Below, piece by piece: positions 27,946-35,220 of a DNA stretch of 37,202 bases; within the stretch, counting starts at the first letter, position 1, and every line of letters begins with the position of its first letter. This stretch comes from Prevotellaceae bacterium. Lineage in GTDB: Bacteria > Bacteroidota > Bacteroidia > Bacteroidales > Paludibacteraceae. A model generated the notes under the pieces. That model searched no databases, was not told where the DNA came from, and worked only from the letters and a program-made list of their open reading frames with translations. The position numbers were made by a program, and so were the translations under genes. The DNA is taken from the NCBI GenBank assembly GCA_031261165.1, contig JAISJU010000033.1, positions 1-37,202 on the forward strand, given 5' to 3'.

Positions 27946-28812
27946 ATGGCAAAAATTACAGCCTACAAAGGGCACGACAAAGACTTTAAATGTCGCGGAT
28001 TTCAATATGAAGTCGGAAAAGAGTATGAAGAAGATGAAGCGAGCATTTGCAATAGCGGATTTCACGCCTGCGAAAACCCTATCGACGTTTTCGGGTACTA
28101 TGCCCCGGCGGACGGAAGATATTCCGAAGTAGAATTAGATGCCAACAATGAGACAGACGATGATTCCAAAAGAGTTGGGAAAAAAATTAAAATAAAGTCC
28201 GAAATAGGAATTAATGGAATTGTCGACGCCTTTTTGAAATTTACATTTGAAAAAATAGATTTTTTAGAAAAAGCGGCAACCAACACCGGCTGCCGGTCAG
28301 CGGCAACCAACACCGGCTACCAGTCGGCGGCAACCAACATCGGCAACCAGTCAGCGGCAACCAACACCGGCAACCGGTCAGCGGCAACCAACACCGGCGA
28401 CCAGTCAGCGGCAACCAACACCGGCAACCGGTCAGCGGCAACCAACACCGGCGACCGGTCAGCGGCAACCAACACCGGCTACCGGTCAGCGGCAACCAAC
28501 ACCGGCGACCGGTCAGCGGCAACCAACACCGGCTACCAGTCAGCGGCAACCAACACCGGCAGCCGGTCAGCGGCAACCAACACCGGCAGCCAGTCAGCGG
28601 CAACCGTAGAAGGAAAATACTCTGTGGCTTGTGCGCTGGGCATAAGGTCAAAAGCGAGAGCCAATAAAGGCTCTGCGATAGTAGTTGCCGAAAGAAATGA
28701 TAATGGTGATTTGCTGGAGATTAAGGCGGCAATAGTTGATGGCGTTTTGCTAAAAGAGAATACGTTTTATTTGCTTGTAAACGGCGAATTAGTGGAAGAA
28801 AAAGAGGTTTAA
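27946..28812 (+). CDS. DUF7666-like phage protein with 9-residue tandem repeats AATNTGxxS
   Basis: KITAYKGHDKDFKCRGFQYEVGKEYEEDEASICNSGFHACENPIDVFGYYAPADGRYSEVE; 12 repeat units. Confidence 0.75.
   Translation: MAKITAYKGHDKDFKCRGFQYEVGKEYEEDEASICNSGFHACENPIDVFGYYAPADGRYSEVELDANNETDDDSKRVGKKIKIKSEIGINGIVDAFLKFTFEKIDFLEKAATNTGCRSAATNTGYQSAATNIGNQSAATNTGNRSAATNTGDQSAATNTGNRSAATNTGDRSAATNTGYRSAATNTGDRSAATNTGYQSAATNTGSRSAATNTGSQSAATVEGKYSVACALGIRSKARANKGSAIVVAERNDNGDLLEIKAAIVDGVLLKENTFYLLVNGELVEEKEV
28273..28596 (+). repeat. 12 in-frame tandem 27-bp units GCGGCAACCAACACCGGC-NRC-CRG-TCA
   Basis: Units enumerated by eye; two differences outside the three variable columns. Confidence 0.95.
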
Positions 28813-28823
28813 GATAAACAAGA

Positions 28824-28864
28824 CAAATAACCAAGAGGGCGTATGCAATACGCCCCTACAAATC
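28824..28864 (+). repeat. Palindromic leader repeat, copy 2 (AAATAACCAAGAGGGCGTATGCAATACGCCCCTACAAATCAAA)
   Basis: Identical to copy 3 across the palindrome. Confidence 0.9.
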
Positions 28865-28872
28865 AAAAAATT

Positions 28873-29577
28873 ATGGCAACTAAAAAATTTGCATTGCACA
28901 ATTCCTATTTCAAAGTAAGCCGGATGAACGGCTTGCCGGATACGATGATTGAGATAGCGGAATATTTGAAAGAACACGGCGAATTGCCGTTCCGGTATGA
29001 TGGCAATAACTGGGTGTATGATGCTTTTGTTGAGCGGCAGAAGTATAGGGGTGTGGCTAATTCGCAATACCTGACGCCTGATGCAACAGCGGATAGAATG
29101 ATGCACTTTGCGGGGAAATATTTTACAGAGAATAACGTGTTAGAGCCGTGCTGCGGGACAGGGCAGATTACTAAGGAATTGCTGAAAGATGGTTACAACG
29201 TGATTACGTTTGACAATGATAAAGACCTGTGCGAAGTGGCAATAAAAACGCTTGATTTGTTCGGAAAAAGCAATTGTACTGTTTTGTCGCTTGATTTTAA
29301 AAATTATGAGCAAGAGGATACTCACCGCAATCAGATTATTGCCAATCCGCCCTACGAAATTGCAGAATTGACGAATTTCTTGGAATGGATTGCCGAGATA
29401 CAGAACTGTGGCGGCATTTCAATTTTGCTGATGCCAAAAGGGTTTATCAATAAAGACAAGCCGAAACGGACTTTTAATGTGCTGCGCAAGTTTGGCGTGC
29501 TGGAAGTGGAGGATATGCAGGAAGAGTTTGCGCGGACAAAAACGCGGGCAGAAATTGTGGTGTTGAAGAAATTATAA
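28873..29577 (+). CDS. Class I SAM-dependent DNA methyltransferase-like protein (start refined to 28873)
   Basis: NVLEPCCGTGQITKELLKDGYNVITFDND motif I and IIANPPYEIAELTNF NPPY motif; likely N6-adenine type. Confidence 0.82.
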   Translation: MATKKFALHNSYFKVSRMNGLPDTMIEIAEYLKEHGELPFRYDGNNWVYDAFVERQKYRGVANSQYLTPDATADRMMHFAGKYFTENNVLEPCCGTGQITKELLKDGYNVITFDNDKDLCEVAIKTLDLFGKSNCTVLSLDFKNYEQEDTHRNQIIANPPYEIAELTNFLEWIAEIQNCGGISILLMPKGFINKDKPKRTFNVLRKFGVLEVEDMQEEFARTKTRAEIVVLKKL

Positions 29578-29597
29578 CTTTTAAAAAACAGGGAATT

Positions 29598-29894
29598 ATG
29601 GACTTTGGGGACGGAAGGGACATTAAGGGACACGCCTATAACAAAAAGGAATTTTTGCTGCCGGAAGGACTTCATTCTTGCGCGTTTTATCAGACGAAGA
29701 TTGAGGAAGACGGGGTGCATTATAAGGTGCGCATTCACGACTGTAACAGGGGGATTTGTCTGAATGGGGATTTGAGTACGAAACTGGGGCGGCGCGAGGC
29801 GGTTAATAAACTGAATGCGCTGATTAATGGGCTTGGTGAATTTCGGGATTTTATTTACAATAACTACTTGATATATGACTGCAAAGCAACCTGA
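29598..29894 (+). CDS. Hypothetical phage-type protein
   Basis: Intact ORF in same-strand gene array. Confidence 0.55.
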   Translation: MDFGDGRDIKGHAYNKKEFLLPEGLHSCAFYQTKIEEDGVHYKVRIHDCNRGICLNGDLSTKLGRREAVNKLNALINGLGEFRDFIYNNYLIYDCKAT

Positions 29895-30072
29895 TATTGA
29901 ATTAACGCACCGATACAGTCGGTTGGAGGCGGCGGAACTGCTGGAAATGAGCGTGCGGAATTTTGACCGCTTGAAACAGATGGGGCAGATTACTACGCAT
30001 TACCGGAAGGCTAATAATAGACCGTTCTTTTTGGGAAGCGAGGTGCTGCGGGTTTGGCGGGAGAGTTATTGA
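29875..30072 (+). CDS. Helix-turn-helix (MerR/excisionase-like) small protein
   Basis: YSRLEAAELLEMSVRNFDRLKQMGQITTHYRKANNRPFFLGSEVLRV. Confidence 0.6.
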   Translation: MTAKQPDIELTHRYSRLEAAELLEMSVRNFDRLKQMGQITTHYRKANNRPFFLGSEVLRVWRESY

Positions 30073-30137
30073 TTAGACGCGAGATTTTAGACTTTAGACA
30101 CAAGACACAAGACTTTAGACACAAGACACGAGACTTT
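30070..30137. repeat. Short satellite of (T)TAGACACAAGAC units
   Basis: ttagactttagacacaagacacaagactttagacacaagacacgagac. Confidence 0.75.
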
Positions 30138-30164
30138 TTGAAATATAACAATAATTAAAAATTT

Positions 30165-30368
30165 ATGATTATGAAAATTAGACTTACAAAATCGGAAAAA
30201 ATATCATCGTTGGCTTTGATTGGGCTGATGATATTGATTGTCGGGGCGGTGGGTGTGAATATCGCTCGGGCGGTGTGGGAGCATAGTGCTTCGGAAGTGT
30301 ATTTGTTTTGGTGGCTGATACCGGCACTGCTTGGGCTGATGTTTTGGCATATATTGGTTAATGAATAA
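30165..30368 (+). CDS. Small membrane protein
   Basis: Two hydrophobic segments. Confidence 0.5.
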   Translation: MIMKIRLTKSEKISSLALIGLMILIVGAVGVNIARAVWEHSASEVYLFWWLIPALLGLMFWHILVNE

Positions 30369-30380
30369 AAAAACGAGAGT

Positions 30381-30899
30381 ATGAAAGCATTAACCGTAAA
30401 ACAGCCATACGCACACTTGATATGCAAGGGTATTAAGGACGTGGAGAATCGGACTTGGAAAACGAATTTTCGAGGGCGGGCGCTGATACACGCGGGAAAG
30501 ACGGTTATACAGCCGACATTCGCGGTTGCGGGACAGGCAACGGCGGAAGAAATAGAATTTTCCACTGCGGTAAATTTCGTTGAGGAAAATGATTTGACAG
30601 GCGCAATAATCGGCTCGGTTGAAATAGTTGACTGTGTGAGAAATTATAAATCAATTTGGGCGGTGCCTGATATGTGGCACTGGGTGCTTGCAAATGCTGT
30701 TATGTTTGAAAGCCCGATGCCTAATGTGAAGGGGAGGTTGGGTTTTTGGGAGAGTGGCTATGATGAAATAGACTGTCCTGAGTGCGGAAGTAGGCAATTG
30801 CACAACTTTATGGATGGCGGCATACCGGAATTGGGCTGGGGGAATCCGGTGCATAAATGCGAGTTTTGCGAGAATTGGATTTTAGAGAGTGAGTTTTAA
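30381..30899 (+). CDS. ASCH (PUA-like) domain protein with C-terminal zinc-ribbon-like motif
   Basis: MKALTVKQPYAHLICKGIKDVENRTWKTNFRGRALIHAG; CPECGSRQ ... KCEFCENW. Confidence 0.85.
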   Translation: MKALTVKQPYAHLICKGIKDVENRTWKTNFRGRALIHAGKTVIQPTFAVAGQATAEEIEFSTAVNFVEENDLTGAIIGSVEIVDCVRNYKSIWAVPDMWHWVLANAVMFESPMPNVKGRLGFWESGYDEIDCPECGSRQLHNFMDGGIPELGWGNPVHKCEFCENWILESEF

Positions 30900-31045
30900 T
30901 TTTAAAAATAAAATATTATGAAATTAACAATTTTCAAAATTATGAAAATGCAACCTGCAGTACGGTTAAGTCAGCGGTTGAATGGGCGAAAGACAGGGTA
31001 TTCACTTATGATGAATTAGTAAGTAACTATCCACAAGCAAAAGAT

Positions 31046-31771
31046 ATGGATTATCTCTTGAAATATCTTAAACCTGAATATTATCAGGAGTTTTTTGACG
31101 CCAATCTTAAAGCCGAATGTATTGAAAATATTGATATGATAAGAAAAACTCTCAGCAGTTTTAGATATAAATCAGAATTTTTCGATAAACAATCCAAAGA
31201 ACTCAGCAAAAAATTGTTGGATGCGCGGCTATTTGAAACAAAAGAGTATAACGAAAATTGGTTTATGACCACTGCTAATAGAATGTACGGAAATCCTGTA
31301 TCTCACATAATGCAAACGTTATATGATGGAAAATACAACTGCAGACCTTACTTCTCAGAAAGTAAATTTAAAGATTCAATGAAAAAATGTCTTTGTTCGT
31401 TGATACAGAGCATAGAATTTAAAGATGGGGATTTTGAATATATATGCAAAAATCTAAATTACGGAGGTTGGTTTCATAAAAACTTCATTTATTATACGAT
31501 AATCAGCGTCAAAAACTATTCGGCTATAAAATATTTTGAGAAATATTTTAATTTTAAACCATTCATACTAAAAAAACAAAGGATGTATGAAAATATAAGA
31601 TTTCGAGTTGCTATTGACAATAAATGGCAATATTTGAAATGCACCTGCTTTGAGCCGGAAAATGATAAAATTAGATTTGTTACCGAGTATTCTGAAAAAC
31701 AAAAAAAATATTGTTTTACTCACAAAGAGTTTATGAATTTTTTTAAAGAACTTGAAGTAGATTTTAAATAA
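31046..31771 (+). CDS. Hypothetical protein
   Basis: 241-aa intact ORF. Confidence 0.55.
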   Translation: MDYLLKYLKPEYYQEFFDANLKAECIENIDMIRKTLSSFRYKSEFFDKQSKELSKKLLDARLFETKEYNENWFMTTANRMYGNPVSHIMQTLYDGKYNCRPYFSESKFKDSMKKCLCSLIQSIEFKDGDFEYICKNLNYGGWFHKNFIYYTIISVKNYSAIKYFEKYFNFKPFILKKQRMYENIRFRVAIDNKWQYLKCTCFEPENDKIRFVTEYSEKQKKYCFTHKEFMNFFKELEVDFK

Positions 31772-31776
31772 ATATT

Positions 31777-31926
31777 ATGAAGACAGCAAAAGAGGCAGCA
31801 AGAGAATATGCTTTGGAAACAAATGGCATAGATTTCAACACCGAAAATATTGAAAAAGCATTTTTGGCGGGAGTTAGATTTACACAATCTTGGATAAATG
31901 TAGCAGACGAAATGATTTTGTATTAA
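31777..31926 (+). CDS. Small phage-type protein (49 aa)
   Basis: MKTAKEAAREYALETNGIDFNTENIEKAFLAGVRFTQSWINVADEMILY. Confidence 0.55.
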   Translation: MKTAKEAAREYALETNGIDFNTENIEKAFLAGVRFTQSWINVADEMILY

Positions 31927-31945
31927 TAAAAAATACCGATAGTAT

Positions 31946-32107
31946 ATGAAAATAAGAATTATAAAGATATTCATTAAGAATACGCAAGAGGTAAAAATTA
32001 TCAAACCAATGGAAAAGATTATTGATTTGAAAGATTTGGAGAGTTTTCGCCAATCGTTTGTTGAGGCGGGCAGTAGTGTGTTATTTACATACGAGGAGTT
32101 AGGATAA
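31946..32107 (+). CDS. Small protein (53 aa)
   Basis: MKIRIIKIFIKNTQEVKIIKPMEKIIDLKDLESFRQSFVEAGSSVLFTYEELG; TAATG overlap with next gene. Confidence 0.45.
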   Translation: MKIRIIKIFIKNTQEVKIIKPMEKIIDLKDLESFRQSFVEAGSSVLFTYEELG

Positions 32108-32490
32108 TGAAGGTGTATATATCTGTACCGATAAGCGGACGAGCGCGGGAGGGTGTTTGTCTTGATGTGGCTGAGGCGATGCTGTATCTGAATGCGCACT
32201 TTGAGGAGGTGGAAACGATTAATCCGCTGGATTTGGGGGTGTGGCTGGATAAGGCACTGAGATTGCGGACGCGGGCGCGTAATGGCGGTGGGACAATAGG
32301 GACTTCAGGGACAGATGGGGCTGAAGATGAAGCGAGATGTGGGGACTATATGGGGTATGATTTGTCGGTGCTAATAAATGATGCTGATGCGGTGGCGTTC
32401 TGTAAGAATTGGATATACTCGAAAGGCTGCAGGCTGGAACACGCGGCGGCGGAGATTTATGGGAAGAGGATGATATTTTTGAATGAATAA
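32107..32490 (+). CDS. DUF4406 (nucleoside deoxyribosyltransferase-like) protein with a repeat-like insertion
   Basis: MKVYISVPISGR ... DYMGYDLSVLINDADAVAFCKNWIYSKGCRLEHAAAEIYGKRMIF. Confidence 0.8.
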   Translation: MKVYISVPISGRAREGVCLDVAEAMLYLNAHFEEVETINPLDLGVWLDKALRLRTRARNGGGTIGTSGTDGAEDEARCGDYMGYDLSVLINDADAVAFCKNWIYSKGCRLEHAAAEIYGKRMIFLNE

Positions 32491-32504
32491 AACGAAAAAC
32501 TATT

Positions 32505-32807
32505 ATGGAGATAAAAGAATTTTTAGAAAAGTTTTTGCCCGATTACGAGGTAAGACACAAATATCACATAGAAAAATGGACTGTATCAACTCCAAATGGA
32601 GCGCATACTCTATTTGAATGGAAATTTATTTGTGAGTATTTTCCCAAAGCCCTACAAAACTTCGTAGACAGGATTTGCGAAGAGCAAAAGGGAATTGTAT
32701 TGAGTGATTTTGTTAATTACGTTATGGTAACAGATAACAGTAAAATTACGGCAAATGAACGCGACTGCATTTTAAGAGCCAAACAACCAAAATTGGAGGA
32801 CTTATAG
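32505..32807 (+). CDS. Hypothetical protein
   Basis: 100-aa intact ORF. Confidence 0.5.
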   Translation: MEIKEFLEKFLPDYEVRHKYHIEKWTVSTPNGAHTLFEWKFICEYFPKALQNFVDRICEEQKGIVLSDFVNYVMVTDNSKITANERDCILRAKQPKLEDL

Positions 32808-32873
32808 CGCGCTAAGAATTGAGCAAAATATCCTTCCGTGTAAAAAATTTATACGGAACAAAAATAAAAACTT

Positions 32874-33848
32874 ATGAAAAACTTTAAAGGGAAAGCGATT
32901 TACAACCCTTCGGGCAAAGCGGGCGAATACTCGTATTGGGCTTGTAATTTTTACAACGGTTGCAGCAATGGCTGTACCTATTGCTACTTGAAAAAAGGCG
33001 TATTGGCACATACGCTTGGCGGGGATAAACCCACGCTCAAAAAGTGTTTCAAAGACGAGGCGCACGCGCTTGAAATCTTTGAAAAAGAGTTGAAGGTAAA
33101 TTTGATGAAACTGCAAGAATATGGATTGTTCTTTACCTTTACAAGCGACCCTTTTTTGCCTGAAACTATAACATTGACCGTAAAGGCAATGATTAAATGT
33201 TTATCCAACAATGTGCCTGTAAAAACACTTACCAAAAAAACAGATTGGGTAGAATACTTTTTGCAAGACGAAGAAATTAATAAAAAAAATCTGTGTAAAA
33301 AATTATTTGCTTTCGGATTTACACTCACAGGACACGATGAATTAGAACCAAATGCAAGCACCAATGCAGAACGAATTGAGGCGATGCGGAAACTGCACGA
33401 GGCGGGATTTAAGACTTGGGCGAGCATTGAGCCGGTGATTGATTTTGAGAGTAGTTTGCAAATGATTGAAGAAACGAAAGATTTTTGCAGCCATTATAAA
33501 ATAGGACTGAAAAGTGGAAAAAAATATAATTTTGAAGAACTGAACTATTTTGTATCAAATGTGGTTTTTACCTTTTCAAAGCCAAATGATTTTCAAAAAA
33601 ATCCAATGAAACAAATTTTTTCCCCCTATGGAAAGTGGGATTTTTTTAATAAAATATATTTCAAAGACAGTTTGCTAAAACAGGCAGGTCTAAACCGTAG
33701 CATATTGCCGGACAACTGCGTAAAGAGGGATTGGAGTATTTTTGGATTGAAATATCTTTTGGAAGTATATAGGAGATGGAAAGATTGCGGGTCGGATTCC
33801 GCAATGACAAACGATTCGACTTCGCTCACCGACCGGGATAAAGAATGA
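32874..33848 (+). CDS. DUF5131 / SPL-like radical SAM family protein
   Basis: YSYWACNFYNGCSNGCTYCYLKKGVL (CX3CX2C cluster); C-terminal tail overlaps a palindromic repeat. Confidence 0.82.
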   Translation: MKNFKGKAIYNPSGKAGEYSYWACNFYNGCSNGCTYCYLKKGVLAHTLGGDKPTLKKCFKDEAHALEIFEKELKVNLMKLQEYGLFFTFTSDPFLPETITLTVKAMIKCLSNNVPVKTLTKKTDWVEYFLQDEEINKKNLCKKLFAFGFTLTGHDELEPNASTNAERIEAMRKLHEAGFKTWASIEPVIDFESSLQMIEETKDFCSHYKIGLKSGKKYNFEELNYFVSNVVFTFSKPNDFQKNPMKQIFSPYGKWDFFNKIYFKDSLLKQAGLNRSILPDNCVKRDWSIFGLKYLLEVYRRWKDCGSDSAMTNDSTSLTDRDKE

Positions 33849-33856
33849 CAGAAAAT

Positions 33857-33899
33857 AAATAACCAAGAGGGCGTATGCAATACGCCCCTACAAATCAAA
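33857..33899 (+). repeat. Palindromic leader repeat, copy 3
   Basis: Same ~45-bp block as at 28824-28864. Confidence 0.9.
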
Positions 33900-33904
33900 T
33901 AATT

Positions 33905-34120
33905 ATGAAAGAAAGAGTGAATTTTAACAAGAGCGTCAAAATATATGATGCTTGCGCCTCGGATAACGCAAGGGCTTATCTGGGCTGTGTGAATTTTGTT
34001 GATGGGTATATGATTGCCTCAAATGCGCATATATTGGTGTTCAACAAATTAAATGAAGTTTGCAATTTGGATTTAGAGCAACTAAGAATTGGTATGCCCG
34101 AAGAAATGAAAGAAATATAG
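33905..34120 (+). CDS. Hypothetical phage-type protein, possibly C-terminally truncated
   Basis: MKERVNFNKSVKIYDACASDNARAYLGCVNFVDGYMIASNAHILVFNK; 340-nt non-coding region follows. Confidence 0.5.
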   Translation: MKERVNFNKSVKIYDACASDNARAYLGCVNFVDGYMIASNAHILVFNKLNEVCNLDLEQLRIGMPEEMKEI

Positions 34121-34217
34121 CAAAATTTAGGGGGCAGCCCACGAGGGAGTGGCGTATTCTTTTTAGGTTGTGAATTGCTTTCAAAAATTATATCACAAAA
34201 AATAAAAAAAGAATGAG

Positions 34218-34413
34218 GCGGGAGCGATACCCGCGCTGCTTACGAAGTCCGAACAAGAGCAACGACAAACAAGAGTGCTGCGGTAGGTTTGTCGGATTAG
34301 GAGCGCAGATAGATGTGGCACGCTATCACGGGGAGGCGCAACCCTGTAGATATGCCGACTGGATTAATTAGAAAAGGCGATAAGCGCAAAAGCCGAGTGG
34401 GGGCGGTGCCCAC
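34218..34413 (+). ncRNA. Candidate structured non-coding RNA region
   Basis: No ORF >60 aa on the track; stems GCGGG/CCCGC (34218-34234), CGACAAAC/GTTTGTCG (34263-34270/34287-34294), GTGGG/CCCAC (34397-34413). Confidence 0.35.
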
Positions 34414-34473
34414 AATCCAACAAAAAGGACTTTAAGGACTTTAAGGACTTTAAAAGAAAGAAAATTGAAAATT

Positions 34474-35217
34474 ATGACACACGGCTCATTATTCAGCGGC
34501 ATAGGCGGATTTGATTTGGCGGCACGGCGGGCGGGGCTGCGGAATGTGTTTTGGTGTGAGAATGACGAGTTCTGCCGGAAGGTGCTGCGAAAGCATTTTT
34601 GGCACAGTAATCAATTAAACGATATAAAGAATGAAGATTTTACACGATACAGAGGGCGAGTTGATGTTGTTTCGGGAGGATTTCCCTGCCAAGACATCAG
34701 TATTGCCGGAAAACAGGCGGGACTTACGGAGGGCAAAAGGAGTTCGCTGTTCTTCGAGATGGTCAGGGCGGTGGCAGAAGTGCAACCAAAATTTGTTGTT
34801 TGGGAAAATGTGCCTGAAGTCATTAATTACCTCGACATTATTAGAGATGAAATGCGGGCTGTCGGGTATAATAATATGTGGGGAAGAATGTTTTGTGCGT
34901 GGGAATTTGGATACCCGCATAAGAGAAAGAGATTTTTTGCCGTACATTTTGCCGACACCGAGTGCAACGGACTGGATAAGGCATCATACCTCGATGACTA
35001 CGCGGATAAAATGTTACAATCAGAAACACAGATTCGGAAACTTAACCACAATATTGGCAGGGCGTTTTGGAATATTACACACTGCGAAGATTTCAGAAGA
35101 GATGATGGGCTTTCCAATAAATTGGTGCAAAATCAGTTAAAGGGGTATGGGAATGCTATTGTGCCGGATATTGGGGAGTTGATATTTAGGGGGTTGAAAA
35201 CATTTATTAGCCGATAA
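34474..35217 (+). CDS. DNA cytosine-C5 methyltransferase (Dcm-like; start refined to 34474)
   Basis: MTHGSLFSGIGGFDLAARRAG, VVSGGFPCQDISIAGKQAGL, FVVWENV, LKGYGNAIVPDIGE. Confidence 0.9.
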   Translation: MTHGSLFSGIGGFDLAARRAGLRNVFWCENDEFCRKVLRKHFWHSNQLNDIKNEDFTRYRGRVDVVSGGFPCQDISIAGKQAGLTEGKRSSLFFEMVRAVAEVQPKFVVWENVPEVINYLDIIRDEMRAVGYNNMWGRMFCAWEFGYPHKRKRFFAVHFADTECNGLDKASYLDDYADKMLQSETQIRKLNHNIGRAFWNITHCEDFRRDDGLSNKLVQNQLKGYGNAIVPDIGELIFRGLKTFISR

Positions 35218-35220
35218 ATA

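Noticed and set aside
28273-28596. Possible CRISPR array
   Set aside because: 27-bp units are contiguous with no spacers, in frame within a CDS, and no cas genes are present
28273-28596. Definite diversity-generating retroelement variable region
   Set aside because: No reverse transcriptase, template repeat or IMH seen in the window, and most A residues in the unit are invariant; kept only as a hypothesis
28241-28651. 136-aa minus-strand ORF (LTGCRCWLP)n
   Set aside because: Open only because the 27-bp repeat is a multiple of three; the plus-strand DUF7666-like frame has a non-repetitive conserved N-terminus
28843-28872. ORF-track start MQYAPTNQKI (and the same at 33875)
   Set aside because: These residues are encoded by the palindromic leader repeat; the conserved protein begins at the next ATG (28873, 33905)
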